A program made the translations under genes and the position numbers. A stretch of DNA of 64,000 bases. Source: Winogradskyella haliclonae. GTDB lineage: Bacteria; Bacteroidota; Bacteroidia; Flavobacteriales; Flavobacteriaceae. Location: positions 411,709-475,708 of the forward strand of contig NZ_BMDQ01000003.1 of assembly GCF_014635865.1 (NCBI RefSeq), written 5' to 3'. Under the pieces are notes generated by a model, which was not told where the DNA came from, did no database searches, and worked only from the letters and a program-made list of their open reading frames with translations. Shown here piece after piece: positions 16,844 to 27,269 of the stretch (position 1 is its first letter; the number at the start of each line of letters is the position of its first letter).

Positions 16844-19800
16844 TTACATGTTTCTTCGGTACTGTCCACCAACTTCAAACAATGCACTTGTGATCTGCCC
16901 TAAAGAACACACTTTACAAACCTCCATTAAAGCTTCAAAAATATTCTGATTATTTACCGCCTTATGTTGTAAGTCTTTTAATAATTCTGAAGTATCACGA
17001 ATTTCATGCAAGTGTTTCAATGTTTGAATTTGAAATTCTTTTTCTTCTTCCGTAGCTCTTATAACTTCAGCAGGTTGCACAGTAGGCGATCCTTTGCTAC
17101 TCAAGAATGTGTTTACACCTATAATTGGGAACTCGCCATTATGCTTTAACGTCTCATAATATAAACTCTCTTCTTGAATCTTACTACGTTGGTACATGGT
17201 TTCCATAGCTCCTAAAACGCCTCCACGTTCAGTAATTCTATCAAACTCTAATAGTACGGCTTCTTCAACTAAATCCGTTAATTCTTCAATAATAAAAGCA
17301 CCTTGAATTGGATTTTCGTTTTTAGCTAAACCTAATTCTTTATTAATAATTAATTGAATGGCCATAGCACGTCGCACAGACTCTTCTGTTGGCGTTGTGA
17401 TAGCCTCATCATAAGCATTTGTATGCAAAGAATTACAGTTGTCATTTATGGCATAAAGAGCCTGTAAAGTTGTACGTATATCATTAAAATCAATCTCCTG
17501 GGCATGCAAACTACGACCAGAAGTCTGGATGTGATATTTAAGCATTTGTGCCCTTGGGTTTGCCCCATACTTATTCTTCAACGCTTTTGCCCATATACGT
17601 CTCGCTACACGTCCAATTACGGAATACTCTGGGTCGATACCATTGGAGAAAAAGAATGAAAGGTTTGGACCAAATTTATTAATATCCATTCCACGGCTTA
17701 AGTAATATTCTACATATGTAAAACCGTTAGAAAGCGTTAATGCCAATTGTGTAATAGGATTTGCTCCTGCCTCGGCAATATGATATCCAGAGATTGATAC
17801 TGAATAAAAATTGCGAACATTATTATTTATAAAATATTCCTGAACATCACCCATTAAACGCAATGCAAATTCTGTAGAAAAAATACATGTGTTTTGTGCT
17901 TGATCTTCTTTTAAAATATCGGCCTGAACAGTACCTCTTACTTGAGCTATTGTTTTTGCTTTAATCTCCGCATAGATATGAGCTGGTAAAACCTGGTCTC
18001 CTGTAACACCTAAAAGCATCAGACCAAGTCCATCATTGCCTTCTGGTAAATCACCATTATATTTTGGACGTTGTTTGCCTTTATATAGCTCAGCAATTTT
18101 CTTTTCAACTTCTTTTTCTAAACTGTTTTCTTTTATATAAACTTCACATTGTTGATCAATAGCTGCGTTCATAAAGAAACCTAATAGCATAGGTGCAGGA
18201 CCATTAATGGTCATACTTACAGAGGTCATTGGATCAGCTAAATTGAAACCAGAATACAATTTCTTAGCATCATCTAAACAACAGATAGACACACCTGCAT
18301 TACCTATTTTACCATAAATATCTGGTCTATAATCTGGGTCATTACCATAAAGTGTTACACTATCAAAAGCTGTCGATAAACGCTTTGCAGGCATCCCTAA
18401 ACTCACATAGTGAAAACGTCTATTAGTTCGCTCTGGCCCACCTTCTCCAGCAAACATACGTGTTGGATCTTCTCCTGTACGTTTAAATGGATATAAGCCT
18501 GAAGTATAAGGGAATTCTCCAGGTACATTTTCTTGTAACGTCCATCTTAAAATATCTCCCCAAGCAGAATACTTTGGCAAAGCTACTTTTGGTATTTGAG
18601 TATGCGATAAGGACTCTGTATGTGTTTCAATTTTAATTTCCTTATCTCTTACTTTAAAAGAATAGATAGGATTTTTATAACGGTTTACTTTTTCGTCCCA
18701 TCCTGTAATCACTTCCCAATTATAAGGGTCTAAGTTCATCTTTACGCGATCAAACTCACCAATAAGCAGCTTTAAAAAGTCTTTATTTTCAGTTTCATTT
18801 AAATCTGCAGTATTTATATCTACTCCTGACTTATCAAGCTTAGGTACTGAATCAATAACTGATTCTATAGTCTTAAATATCCCATACAGTTTCTGAGCAA
18901 CCTCTACTTGATTTAAAGTCGTTTGGTCATATGCACGATTGCTTTCTGCAATTTCTGAAAGGTAACGCGTACGATTTGGAGGAATGACAAAAATCTTCTC
19001 ACTCATTTCTTTAGAAATCTCGAAAGTCGATTTTAAATCAGCTTCAGTTTTATCTACCAATTTATCCATAATAGATTTGTAGAGCGTATTCATTCCTGGA
19101 TCATTAAATTGAGACGCAATTGTACCAAAAACAGGTAAATCATCTTGATGTACATCCCAAAGATTATTATTACGCATGTATTGTTTTTTTACATCACGTA
19201 ATGCATCTAATGCGCCTCTTTTATCAAACTTATTGATAGCTACTAAATCCGCAAAATCTAGCATATCAATTTTTTCGAGCTGCGTTGCTGCACCAAACTC
19301 TGGTGTCATGACATATAAAGCCACATCACTATGCTCCATAATTTCTGTATCAGATTGTCCGATACCTGAAGTTTCAAGGATAATTAAATCGTATTCTGCA
19401 GCTTTTAATACTTCAATCGCTTCACTAACATATTTTGATAATGCCAAATTAGATTGACGTGTTGCCAAACTACGCATATAAACTCGAGGCGAGTTAATAG
19501 CATTCATTCTTATTCTATCGCCTAACAATGCACCACCCGTTTTTCGTTTTGAGGGGTCTACGGAAATAAGACCTATTGTTTTCTCTGGAAAATCAATTAA
19601 AAAACGTCTTACAAGCTCATCAACTAAAGACGACTTACCAGCACCTCCAGTTCCTGTAATTCCTAAAACCGGTGTTTTTGATGTCTTATTTTTTTCTTCA
19701 ATAATACTTAAGACGTCTTTAGCTACGTCAGGGAAATTCTCTGCCGAAGAAATAACACGTGCAATATCCTTAGAGTTTTTTCGATTCAAATGGTTGACTT

Positions 19801-20260
19801 CTCCATTTAGACTATCTCCTATTGCATAATCAGATTTCTCTACCAAATCATTAATCATACCTTGCAAACCTAATTCTCTTCCATCGTCTGGAGAATAGAT
19901 ACGTGTAATACCATAATCCATTAAATCTTTAATCTCTTCAGGCAAGATAACACCGCCGCCGCCGCCAAAAATTTTAATATGTCCGGCTCCCTTTTCATTA
20001 AGCAAGTCATACATATATTTAAAGTACTCATTATGACCACCTTGATAAGAAGTCATTGCAATAGCATTAGCATCTTCCTGGATTGCTGTATTTACAACTT
20101 CTTCAACACTTCTATCATGACCTAAATGTATGACCTCAACACCTGTAGATTGTATGATGCGGCGCATGATATTAATTGCAGCATCATGCCCATCGAAAAG
20201 TGAGGCAGCTGTAACTATACGTACTTTATGTTTTGGTTTATATGGTGCGACTTGTTCCAT
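16844..20260 (-). CDS. icmF: Fused isobutyryl-CoA mutase (IcmF) / methylmalonyl-CoA mutase family protein
   Basis: 1138 residues in the IcmF domain order. An N-terminal B12-binding domain (about residues 10-150) has [10 protein letters not shown] carrying the cobalt-ligand His and a GGGGVI segment. A MeaB-type G-protein chaperone domain follows, with Walker [10 protein letters not shown] near residue 200 and INKFDKRGA as the NKxD guanine motif. The C-terminal TIM-barrel mutase domain includes [19 protein letters not shown] and TNRRFHY. IcmF interconverts isobutyryl- and n-butyryl-CoA using adenosylcobalamin, with GTPase-dependent cofactor editing. Substrate choice (isobutyryl versus pivalyl type) depends on two active-site residues that I cannot align with certainty. 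The enzyme is cytosolic and links branched-chain and short-chain acyl-CoA metabolism. Confidence 0.93.
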   Translation of the reverse strand: MEQVAPYKPKHKVRIVTAASLFDGHDAAINIMRRIIQSTGVEVIHLGHDRSVEEVVNTAIQEDANAIAMTSYQGGHNEYFKYMYDLLNEKGAGHIKIFGGGGGVILPEEIKDLMDYGITRIYSPDDGRELGLQGMINDLVEKSDYAIGDSLNGEVNHLNRKNSKDIARVISSAENFPDVAKDVLSIIEEKNKTSKTPVLGITGTGGAGKSSLVDELVRRFLIDFPEKTIGLISVDPSKRKTGGALLGDRIRMNAINSPRVYMRSLATRQSNLALSKYVSEAIEVLKAAEYDLIILETSGIGQSDTEIMEHSDVALYVMTPEFGAATQLEKIDMLDFADLVAINKFDKRGALDALRDVKKQYMRNNNLWDVHQDDLPVFGTIASQFNDPGMNTLYKSIMDKLVDKTEADLKSTFEISKEMSEKIFVIPPNRTRYLSEIAESNRAYDQTTLNQVEVAQKLYGIFKTIESVIDSVPKLDKSGVDINTADLNETENKDFLKLLIGEFDRVKMNLDPYNWEVITGWDEKVNRYKNPIYSFKVRDKEIKIETHTESLSHTQIPKVALPKYSAWGDILRWTLQENVPGEFPYTSGLYPFKRTGEDPTRMFAGEGGPERTNRRFHYVSLGMPAKRLSTAFDSVTLYGNDPDYRPDIYGKIGNAGVSICCLDDAKKLYSGFNLADPMTSVSMTINGPAPMLLGFFMNAAIDQQCEVYIKENSLEKEVEKKIAELYKGKQRPKYNGDLPEGNDGLGLMLLGVTGDQVLPAHIYAEIKAKTIAQVRGTVQADILKEDQAQNTCIFSTEFALRLMGDVQEYFINNNVRNFYSVSISGYHIAEAGANPITQLALTLSNGFTYVEYYLSRGMDINKFGPNLSFFFSNGIDPEYSVIGRVARRIWAKALKNKYGANPRAQMLKYHIQTSGRSLHAQEIDFNDIRTTLQALYAINDNCNSLHTNAYDEAITTPTEESVRRAMAIQLIINKELGLAKNENPIQGAFIIEELTDLVEEAVLLEFDRITERGGVLGAMETMYQRSKIQEESLYYETLKHNGEFPIIGVNTFLSSKGSPTVQPAEVIRATEEEKEFQIQTLKHLHEIRDTSELLKDLQHKAVNNQNIFEALMEVCKVCSLGQITSALFEVGGQYRRNM

Positions 20261-20620
20261 TCGTAATACAATTGCTTTTTAGAGCTACAAATTTACTGAA
20301 TTTATAAAAATCATAGGCTTTTGTTATGAAATGTTTAAATCATAAAAAAATCTTACAGCATGCTTTAATTAATTAGTAATAGAAGAATAGCTTGAATTGT
20401 ATAACATTATGATTTTTGTAAAAAAGAGAAAAGGTAAGATTTGAGTTTTGATTACAAATTAATCACCAGCTTTTATTTTCTAAAAAATTTGTTAAAATGT
20501 ATCAATTTTCTTACTTTTAAAATTACATCTCTCAAAAAATCAACTATTTATAATTTTAAGGTATATAAACATACCTTTAATTAACACACAACAAAACCAT
20601 TAACCAAAAACAATTAATTC
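20261..20620. other. 360-bp divergent intergenic region (icmF / ompA-like)
   Basis: No ORF or RNA gene is seen. On the plus strand TTTG (20488-20491), a 20-base spacer and TACTTTTA (20512-20519) look like a promoter for the OmpA-family gene, leaving a leader of about 95 bases. The leader contains the inverted repeat AAGGTAT-ATAAAC-ATACCTT (20559-20579), which could be an RNA hairpin or operator. Confidence 0.4.
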
Positions 20621-21718
20621 ATGAAAAAAAGATTATTATTAGTCTGCTTTTTAGCAAGTATAGTTTTTACCTATGCTCAAGACTTACCATCTAATCCAAC
20701 ACCAGGGAAATGTTATGTAAAATGTATTACTAAAGATACTTTCAAAGAAGTTACTGATACTTATCAATCCTATCCAGAGTACAATACTTTAGATATAGTG
20801 CCAGCAACTTACAAAACTGTTGAAGAAAGAGTTTTAGTAAAAGAAGCTACAAAAAAGTATGTATATGTCCCTGCGGTATATGAAACTGTTGAAGTTTCCT
20901 ATGTTAAGAAAGAAGGTCGTACAGATTTAAAAGTGGTACCAGCTACTTTTGGTACAAGTTCAAAAACTTACGAAACTTATCCATCTACATCTGGATGGGA
21001 GTATAAAATTTTAGAAGATTGCCCTTCTGTAAATAAAGATGATTGTGTAGCCGCTTGTTTTGTTGAGTATCCTGCTCAGTTTAGAGAAGTTTCATTTACT
21101 ACTCTTGCTGCTGATGCATCAACAAACAACATCCCTGTACCAGAACAGACCACAACTTATAAAAAGAGAGTTATAAAAACTCCAGCTCGTGTGGATGAAA
21201 TAGAAATACCAGCTGAATACACTACAATTAAAAGACAAGTAGTAGACACACCTGCAAAGGCAGTACCTACTACTGTAGCTTCAAAATCTGATTCAGTCGA
21301 TAGAACAGTGTTAGACCAGAAAGGTGGAATTTCTTCATGGGAAGAAGTTGACTGTGAGTTGTTAGATCCAAACGTATTACCTGTATTTTATGAATTAGGA
21401 AGTGCTCGTTTAACTGCTGCATCCAAGAAAACTATAGATGAAACATTATTACCTATAATGAAAGATTCTAAAGTAAGTGTTGAGATTATGTCTCATACAG
21501 ATTCTAGAGGTAATGATGATTTTAACCAATCTTTATCGCAACAACGTGCTAACTCTGTAGTAAACTACTTAGTATCAAGAGGCATCTCAAGAAACCGATT
21601 ATCTGCTAGAGGTTTTGGGGAGTCTCGTTTAACAAACAGATGCTCTAACGGTGTAGATTGCTCTGAAGCTCAACACCAAAAGAATAGACGTACAGAATTT
21701 AGAGTTTTGTCTAATTAA
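20621..21718 (+). CDS. OmpA-family outer-membrane/peptidoglycan-associated protein
   Basis: 365 residues. A signal peptide (residues 1-19, ending TYAQ) is followed by a region of repeating beta-like segments with the theme VPATY/VPAVYETVEV/IPAEYTTI (residues about 30-225) and a few Cys residues (GKCYVKC). The C-terminal OmpA domain (about 250-365) contains FYELGSARLT, the peptidoglycan-binding HTDSRGNDDFNQSLSQQRA and LSARGFGES, NRRTEFRV. It probably anchors the outer membrane to peptidoglycan. The N-terminal repeat region resembles no domain I can name. A strong terminator follows. Confidence 0.9.
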   Translation: MKKRLLLVCFLASIVFTYAQDLPSNPTPGKCYVKCITKDTFKEVTDTYQSYPEYNTLDIVPATYKTVEERVLVKEATKKYVYVPAVYETVEVSYVKKEGRTDLKVVPATFGTSSKTYETYPSTSGWEYKILEDCPSVNKDDCVAACFVEYPAQFREVSFTTLAADASTNNIPVPEQTTTYKKRVIKTPARVDEIEIPAEYTTIKRQVVDTPAKAVPTTVASKSDSVDRTVLDQKGGISSWEEVDCELLDPNVLPVFYELGSARLTAASKKTIDETLLPIMKDSKVSVEIMSHTDSRGNDDFNQSLSQQRANSVVNYLVSRGISRNRLSARGFGESRLTNRCSNGVDCSEAQHQKNRRTEFRVLSN

Positions 21719-21746
21719 TCCTCTGGATACCCTTTTTAAAATTGAT

Positions 21747-21774
21747 AAAGCACCTTTTTTAAGGTGCTTTTTTT
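21747..21774. terminator. Bidirectional terminator overlapping a coding end
   Basis: AAAGCACCTT TTTT AAGGTGCTTTTTTT. The minus-strand thioredoxin-like gene ends inside the stem, whose bases encode its last residues (KKAP and stop). Confidence 0.85.
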
Positions 21775-22889
21775 GTTATAATGTATTGTGGATAATTTGC
21801 AGTTTCTTTTTTGGCCTTAATACCATAGTCTTCAAGATTACTTTGCATGAACTCAAAATACTTATAATGTATTTGCCAATCGTGTATGCTATAAAGGTGC
21901 TCATCTTTTGAAGAAGATACAATTATAGGTATATCAAGTGCTTTTGATAATTGATATGCCATATCTTTTATACTCACATTATCTGCTTGTATATCACTAT
22001 CACTAACCAAATATTTAGACTCAACATCTCCCCAGTTAATTTGTGTAGAGTTCCAAAAACTTGGGTTGTTAATTTTTAAAGTTATAACGTCTCCATTAGT
22101 AATGCCTTCTGCAACTTGAAGCTTTAATTCATTTAAAACTTGCAAGTCTATATCTTCTTTATCAATTTCAGTCTTTTTTATATAAATAGTATAGTACCTA
22201 TTTAATTCTGATGAAACTTGTATTTGATTTCTATTAACTTTAGACAAATAACTCAAGATATCTTTTACTTTACCATTTAATTTTAAGTAACCATTGCTAT
22301 AACTAACATTAAAATCTTCTGAATTTACATTACTTAGTTTTACCTCAATATCGTTTTTTGGTACATAATCCTTTTTTGAAAACTCTTTTGGGTTTACTAT
22401 TTTCAAAAAACCTGATAATGGTTTTCTCGTTTTATTATCTCTTAAAAATTTGTTTAGTTTATTAGGACTTAAATCCGAAGGGTGACCTTGCCATAGCTTC
22501 TCTCCTTTTGCATTAAAAAGAATACCTTGTGGCAAAGACCTAACACCATATTGTTTGAATGTACTCCCATAATCATCTACAGCAATGGTTAATAGCGTTG
22601 GGTTCTTCTTAATAAATCGCTCGACTCTTGTTGGATTCTCTTCTGATAATGAAATGACATGAAAATCTTTTGGATATTGCTTTTGCAAAACAGTAAGTAT
22701 TTTTTTTGCATAAACACATGGGCCACACCAAGTTGCCCAAAAATCAACGAAGTAGAGTTTATTAGATTCTGTTTCTACAATTTTTGATTCTTGCAGTACT
22801 TCAGACACTCTTATTTGAGCTATAGTATAATAACTTCCTAGTAAAAATAGTAACGTAAATGCTATATTTTTGAATTTTAAATCTCTCAT
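21759..22889 (-). CDS. Thioredoxin-domain protein with C-terminal DUF3738-like region
   Basis: 376 residues from the ATG at 22889; the longer ORF start at 22916 would add nine residues ahead of the signal peptide. After a signal peptide ending TIAQ comes a TlpA/thioredoxin domain (about residues 25-150) with the active site WATWCGPC and the cis-Pro segment RSLPQGILF. A beta-rich middle region is followed by a C-terminal segment (SIKDMAYQLSKALDIPIIVS ... YSIHDWQIHYKYFEFMQSNL ... GIKAKK) with the layout of DUF3738 (TIGR03435) domains. A periplasmic thiol-disulfide oxidoreductase role is likely; the added domain's role is unknown. Confidence 0.8.
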   Translation of the reverse strand: MRDLKFKNIAFTLLFLLGSYYTIAQIRVSEVLQESKIVETESNKLYFVDFWATWCGPCVYAKKILTVLQKQYPKDFHVISLSEENPTRVERFIKKNPTLLTIAVDDYGSTFKQYGVRSLPQGILFNAKGEKLWQGHPSDLSPNKLNKFLRDNKTRKPLSGFLKIVNPKEFSKKDYVPKNDIEVKLSNVNSEDFNVSYSNGYLKLNGKVKDILSYLSKVNRNQIQVSSELNRYYTIYIKKTEIDKEDIDLQVLNELKLQVAEGITNGDVITLKINNPSFWNSTQINWGDVESKYLVSDSDIQADNVSIKDMAYQLSKALDIPIIVSSSKDEHLYSIHDWQIHYKYFEFMQSNLEDYGIKAKKETANYPQYIITKKAP

Positions 22890-22989
22890 AATTAAATCTT
22901 CAACCCTATAAGTCAAATACCATGCTAAAATTAATATTTATAATTTAAAATATAAATTATGATTAAGATGTAAACGCAAGTTTTATGCA

Positions 22990-22997
22990 TATATTTG
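22990..22997 (+). promoter_or_regulatory. -7 box for DUF4197 gene
   Basis: TATATTTG matches TAnnTTTG, 30 bases before the ATG at 23028. The TTG of the longer ORF lies within it. Confidence 0.6.
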
Positions 22998-23027
22998 AGA
23001 ACAATTTTGAATAAAAACACTTCAGTC

Positions 23028-23732
23028 ATGAAAAAATCTATCCTACTCGTTTTCTTAGTCTTTATATTTTCTTCATGTGCAGAATTACAACAAGTTGTTA
23101 ACCAACTCCCGCAAACTGGACCTATTAGTAATACAGATATTGCTTCTGGACTCCGACAAGCACTAGATTTAGGTATAGATAAACAAGTTAGTAAGCTTAC
23201 TCAAAAGGATGGTTTTTTTAAAAATGAATTGGTAAAAATTTTACTCCCAGAAGAACTTCGGAAAGTTGATAAAACATTAAGAAATATAGGCTTAGGTAAC
23301 TTGGCTGATGAAGGTTTGAAGATTTTAAATCGCGCCGCTGAAGATGCTGTAAAGGAGGCAACACCTATTTTTGTGAATGCTGTAAAAGACATCACCTTTA
23401 ATGATGCCAAGAACATCTTACTTGGGAGTGATGATGCAGCTACACAATATTTAACTTCGAGAACGCAAACTGAACTTTATAACAAGTTTAAACCTGTGAT
23501 TAATAATTCATTTAGTAAAGTCGGCGCAGAAGAAATTTGGTCTAATCTAATTACAAAATACAATGCCTTACCACTAACAAATGATGTGAATCCTGATTTA
23601 ACGGATTATGTAACTGGTGAAGCACTAAAAGGTGTTTATACAATGATTGCCGTTGAAGAAAAACAGATTCGAACTAAAATATCATCTAGAACTACAGATT
23701 TACTAAAGAAAGTATTTGCGTTACAAGATTAG
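23028..23732 (+). CDS. DUF4197-domain lipoprotein
   Basis: 234 residues from the ATG at 23028; an earlier TTG start falls in the promoter box. KKSILLVFLVFIFSSC gives a lipobox Cys. The mature protein is all-alpha with DUF4197 hallmarks: ISNTDIASGLRQALDLGIDK, VKILLPEELRKVDKTLRNIG, FNDAKNILLGSDDAATQYL and a C-terminal DYVTGEALKGVYTMIAVEEKQIR. The family is of unknown function and is found in many Gram-negative bacteria. It is a single gene divergent from the thioredoxin-like gene. Confidence 0.9.
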   Translation: MKKSILLVFLVFIFSSCAELQQVVNQLPQTGPISNTDIASGLRQALDLGIDKQVSKLTQKDGFFKNELVKILLPEELRKVDKTLRNIGLGNLADEGLKILNRAAEDAVKEATPIFVNAVKDITFNDAKNILLGSDDAATQYLTSRTQTELYNKFKPVINNSFSKVGAEEIWSNLITKYNALPLTNDVNPDLTDYVTGEALKGVYTMIAVEEKQIRTKISSRTTDLLKKVFALQD

Positions 23733-23754
23733 AGATTATAGGAAGTCTTACTAA

Positions 23755-24267
23755 TTATTTTCTTCTGTATAGCCCATCAAAAGCCACAGATATCTTTTCG
23801 CCTTCTTTAGTTTGGGTGATGACTTCCCAATACTGCCTTACAGTACCATCATCGTTATCAGTCCAAGTAACTCTATTAACAAACTTATTGCCATCTTTGT
23901 TTATGGCTTCATCAGTTTGCAAAATCATCTGATTACCTTTTTTATTACCTTTTAGATGAAGACTTGCCCCTTGATTGTCTATCCAAACTTGTTCCCATTG
24001 TTTAGCAACGACATTATAAAAACTATGACTTGTACCTGTATAACCTGGACTAGCACTAGTCCATCTTTCTTGAAGTACACATTTGCCCAGAATTAATTTT
24101 AGGTCATTCTCTCCTGCTTTATTTCCGTTTGGCAATGTCACATCCCATTGACCTTCCCAAAAGGCAAACTCAGCATGTTTCTCAGTACAACATGCACATT
24201 TATTATTTTGAGCAAATAAATGAGATATAAAAATTAGAGCAAAAAATGTGAAAATACTTTTTTTCAT
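23755..24267 (-). CDS. Secreted DUF1579-like protein
   Basis: 170 residues with a signal peptide (residues 1-19, ending LFAQ). A short Cys cluster (KCACC) follows the signal, then EFAFWEGQWDVTLPNG, KCVLQERWTSASPGYTGTSH and KQWEQVWIDNQG, ending EKISVAFDGLYRRK. This is the pattern of the lipocalin-like DUF1579 family. Location would be periplasmic or outer membrane. Function unknown. It converges on the DUF4197 gene. Confidence 0.75.
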   Translation of the reverse strand: MKKSIFTFFALIFISHLFAQNNKCACCTEKHAEFAFWEGQWDVTLPNGNKAGENDLKLILGKCVLQERWTSASPGYTGTSHSFYNVVAKQWEQVWIDNQGASLHLKGNKKGNQMILQTDEAINKDGNKFVNRVTWTDNDDGTVRQYWEVITQTKEGEKISVAFDGLYRRK

Positions 24268-24350
24268 GATGATTTAGTTTATCCCAAGTTATTAAACCAT
24301 ATTTAATTATATCCTAATGTTAACATAACATTTACAAGAAGAAAAGTCTT

Positions 24351-24358
24351 GATATTTG
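24351..24358 (+). promoter_or_regulatory. Weak -7-like box of a candidate short RNA
   Basis: GATATTTG differs from TAnnTTTG at the first base. A plus-strand terminator lies about 50 bases downstream with no ORF between. Confidence 0.25.
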
Positions 24359-24404
24359 TAAGGTAAGAGATTAGTTAGTCTTTACATTATGTCAGTTAGT
24401 TAAT

Positions 24405-24437
24405 AAGTCGATATGCCAGTATCGGCTTTTTCTTTTT
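24405..24437 (+). terminator. Plus-strand terminator without an upstream gene
   Basis: AAGTCGATA TGCCAG TATCGGCTT (one G-U) followed by TTTTCTTTTT. The adjacent genes are both on the minus strand, so this orientation is unexplained unless a short plus-strand RNA exists. Confidence 0.55.
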
Positions 24438-25218
24438 ATAAACTCAATATCTCGAAATACTGATATACATATTTAAGGCGACTACCATACCAAGAAAACA
24501 TTTCGCCATCTACAAGGATAATTTCTTTTTTTGGAAAAGAATGCTTCAATTCTTTTATATGTTTTTCTTTAAATGGAAAAGGTTCACTAGAAAGCATTAT
24601 AACTTCGACTTCTTTTAATTTTGAATGGTCTAAAGAAACCTCAGGATAACGCGTTTCAGTTGTAAAGATATTCTTAAAACCTGCTTCGGAGAGCATAACA
24701 TCTACAAATGTATTTGAAGCAGCAACCATCCATGGGTTTTTCCAAATAAAATATGCAGCTTTCCGTTTTGGTAAACTTTGAATTTTATTCTGAAAATACT
24801 CACGCTCTTTCTTAATTTCAGAAATAATTAAATTAGCTTTTTCTTTAACCTTAAAGATATCACCATACATCTCAAACAATTCAAAAGCATCGTTCAGATT
24901 ATAAATATCACTGATATGGATTGGGGCAATCTTTTTTAAACTTTCAACAATCTCAAAGCTATTTTCTTCTTTATTGCATAAGATAATATCTGGTTTTAAG
25001 TCCTTTATTTTATCAATCTTAATGGTTTTTGTACCCCCAACAATAGTTTTTTGTTGTTTTAGTTCTTTTGGATGAGTACAGAATTTTGTTACACCAAAAA
25101 TTGAATCTCCTAAACCTAAGTCAATTAACAACTCTGTCTGCGAAGGCACTAATGAAACAATTCGTTTTGGTGTCTCTTGTATATTAATTTGTCTATTGAG
25201 TTGATCCGTAAATGTCAT
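24436..25218 (-). CDS. Helical-backbone metal/cobalamin receptor (BtuF-like), apparently cytosolic
   Basis: 260 residues. The periplasmic-binding-protein-like fold of the BtuF/FhuD class is shown by PKRIVSLVPSQTELLIDLGL, KPDIILCNKEEN, then WVAASNTFVD-like and LSSEPFPFKEKH segments. Unlike true ABC receptors, no signal peptide or lipobox is present: the protein begins MTFTDQLNRQINIQETPKR, directly at the domain. A cytosolic or unconventional role is possible. It lies eight bases downstream of pyrF and is probably in the prfA-pyrF transcript. Substrate unknown; cobalamin or an iron complex are the family options. Confidence 0.82.
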   Translation of the reverse strand: MTFTDQLNRQINIQETPKRIVSLVPSQTELLIDLGLGDSIFGVTKFCTHPKELKQQKTIVGGTKTIKIDKIKDLKPDIILCNKEENSFEIVESLKKIAPIHISDIYNLNDAFELFEMYGDIFKVKEKANLIISEIKKEREYFQNKIQSLPKRKAAYFIWKNPWMVAASNTFVDVMLSEAGFKNIFTTETRYPEVSLDHSKLKEVEVIMLSSEPFPFKEKHIKELKHSFPKKEIILVDGEMFSWYGSRLKYVYQYFEILSL

Positions 25219-25226
25219 GAGAAGGT

Positions 25227-26042
25227 TTACTTGGCAAGTATGTCTTTCATTTCAGCCTGTAAGGCAAGTGCTTTATTTGCGGCAGCTTCAGCAAAATCTT
25301 CACTTTGCGAAGCATAAATAATACCTCTTGAAGAATTAATTAACAAACCAACATCATCTGTCATTCCGTATTTACAGACATCTTGAAGGTTTCCGCCTTG
25401 AGCACCAACACCAGGAACAAGTAAGAAATTCTCAGGAATAATTTGTCTTATTTCTGCCAAATATTCGGCTTTAGTAGCACCAACCACATACATTAAATTC
25501 TCAGAATTCTTCCAAGTTTTGGAGGTTTTTAATACCTCTTTATAGACTTCTACACCATCAATAGTTTTAGTCTGAAAGTCATATGCGCCTTGATTAGATG
25601 TTAAAGCCAAAAGTATGGTGTGCTTATCTTTAAATGTTAGAAATGGTTCTACAGAATCTTTACCCATATATGGCGCAACAGTAACACTATCAAAACCTAA
25701 ATCTTCGAAAAAGGCTTTGGCATACATTGTACTTGTATTACCAATATCTCCACGCTTTGCATCTGCAATGGTATAAATTTCTGGGTGATTTTTATTAAGA
25801 TAATTAATAGTCTTCTCTAAAGATCGCCAACCCTTAATACCATAAGCTTCGTAAAATGCTGTATTTGGCTTATAGGCCACACATAGATGGTGCGTGGCAT
25901 CTATAATTGCTTTATTAAATGCAAAAATTGGGTCTTCTTCTTTTAATAAATGCTTTGGAATTTTATTTAAATCCACATCCAATCCTATGCAAAGAAAGGA
26001 TTGCTTTTTTTTGATTTGATTAATTAGTTGATTTGTTGTCAT
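25227..26042 (-). CDS. pyrF: Orotidine 5'-phosphate decarboxylase
   Basis: 271 residues, the longer type-2 OMP decarboxylase form. The active-site motif is [20 protein letters not shown] near residue 90 (the Asp-Lys-Asp catalytic network), preceded by [17 protein letters not shown] at the N-terminus, with [10 protein letters not shown] near the C-terminus for phosphate binding. It catalyses the last step of UMP synthesis. It starts only four bases after the hairpin that follows prfA, so it probably depends on readthrough. Confidence 0.96.
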   Translation of the reverse strand: MTTNQLINQIKKKQSFLCIGLDVDLNKIPKHLLKEEDPIFAFNKAIIDATHHLCVAYKPNTAFYEAYGIKGWRSLEKTINYLNKNHPEIYTIADAKRGDIGNTSTMYAKAFFEDLGFDSVTVAPYMGKDSVEPFLTFKDKHTILLALTSNQGAYDFQTKTIDGVEVYKEVLKTSKTWKNSENLMYVVGATKAEYLAEIRQIIPENFLLVPGVGAQGGNLQDVCKYGMTDDVGLLINSSRGIIYASQSEDFAEAAANKALALQAEMKDILAK

Positions 26043-26045
26043 TCT

Positions 26046-26073
26046 ATAAAAAAAGCCTCAAAAAAGAGGCTTA
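26046..26073 (-). terminator. Hairpin between prfA and pyrF
   Basis: On the minus strand AAGCCTC TTTTTT GAGGCTT is followed by seven T's, running up to the pyrF start. It probably reduces pyrF transcription relative to prfA. Confidence 0.7.
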
Positions 26074-26077
26074 GTAT

Positions 26078-27154
26078 TTAAATTACATCGTCGTTAGCTT
26101 TTAATAACTCCGTATTTTCAGCTAACATTAATTCGTCTATTATTTTTTGGATATCACCATTGATGATATTTGATAAATCATAAAGTGTTAATCCTATTCT
26201 GTGATCAGTAACTCTTCCCTGAGGGTAATTATAAGTTCTAATTTTTGCACTACGGTCGCCGGAGCTTACCATACTTTTACGTTTTTCAGAATCAGCGGCT
26301 TGCTTTTTGGCCAACTCTAATTCATATAAACGTGAGCGCAATACCTTTAAGGCTTTCTCTAAGTTCTTATGAGATGATTTCTGATCTTGACAACTTACAA
26401 TCATTCCCGTAGGTTCGTGATGCAATTTAATTGCAGAATACGTTGTATTTACCGATTGCCCTCCAGGACCTGTAGATGTGGTACGTTCAATACGCACTTC
26501 AGTCATATCTAATTCTACATCAAACTCTTCTGCTTCTGGTAACACCATCACGGTTGCAGCACTTGTATGCACACGTCCTTGCGTTTCTGTTTGTGGCACA
26601 CGTTGTACACGGTGAACACCCGCTTCGAATTTCATAGTTCCATATACATCTTCACCTGAGACTTCAAATATAATTTCTTTAAAACCGCCAGATGTTCCTT
26701 CGCTAGTACTTACAACATCAACACGCCATCCTTTATCGCTACAGTATTTTGAATACATACGATACAAATCTCCCGCAAAAATACTAGCTTCATCTCCACC
26801 TGTTCCAGCTCTGACCTCTACAACCACATTCTTAGCATCATCTGGGTCTTTGGGAATCAGCATAAAACGAATCTCTTCTTCTAAAGCTGGCACTTGCTCT
26901 TTTGCTTCTTCTAATTGCATTTTAGCCATTTCTACCATCTCGGCATCAGAACCATCAGCAATAATTTCTTCAGCTTCGGAGATATTGTCTAATAGTGCTT
27001 TATAAACTGCACCTTTATCTACAATCTTTTTAAGGTCTTTATATTCTTTATTAAGCTTTATATAACGCTTTTGGTCAGATATAATATCTGGCTGTATAAT
27101 AAGGTCATTAACCTCATCAAAACGCTGCTTAACTATTTGGATTTTCTCTAACAT
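26078..27154 (-). CDS. prfA: Peptide chain release factor 1
   Basis: 358 residues, normal for RF1. The GGQ peptidyl-tRNA hydrolysis motif is present in [13 protein letters not shown], and the domain with [20 protein letters not shown] precedes it. RF1 recognises UAA and UAG stop codons. The exact tripeptide of the recognition loop (PxT) lies in the [14 protein letters not shown] segment (PQT), which fits RF1 rather than RF2. It is the first gene of the prfA-pyrF-receptor run, with an intervening terminator-like hairpin. Confidence 0.97.
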   Translation of the reverse strand: MLEKIQIVKQRFDEVNDLIIQPDIISDQKRYIKLNKEYKDLKKIVDKGAVYKALLDNISEAEEIIADGSDAEMVEMAKMQLEEAKEQVPALEEEIRFMLIPKDPDDAKNVVVEVRAGTGGDEASIFAGDLYRMYSKYCSDKGWRVDVVSTSEGTSGGFKEIIFEVSGEDVYGTMKFEAGVHRVQRVPQTETQGRVHTSAATVMVLPEAEEFDVELDMTEVRIERTTSTGPGGQSVNTTYSAIKLHHEPTGMIVSCQDQKSSHKNLEKALKVLRSRLYELELAKKQAADSEKRKSMVSSGDRSAKIRTYNYPQGRVTDHRIGLTLYDLSNIINGDIQKIIDELMLAENTELLKANDDVI

Positions 27155-27269
27155 CTATCATCAAAAATTGAGGGATAAAAGTACAATAATTATTCATTTT
27201 TATTTTGGGTTTCTTTAGGACATATTAACAGTAAAAAATAATTAATAATAAACCACGTTAAAGAAGTAT

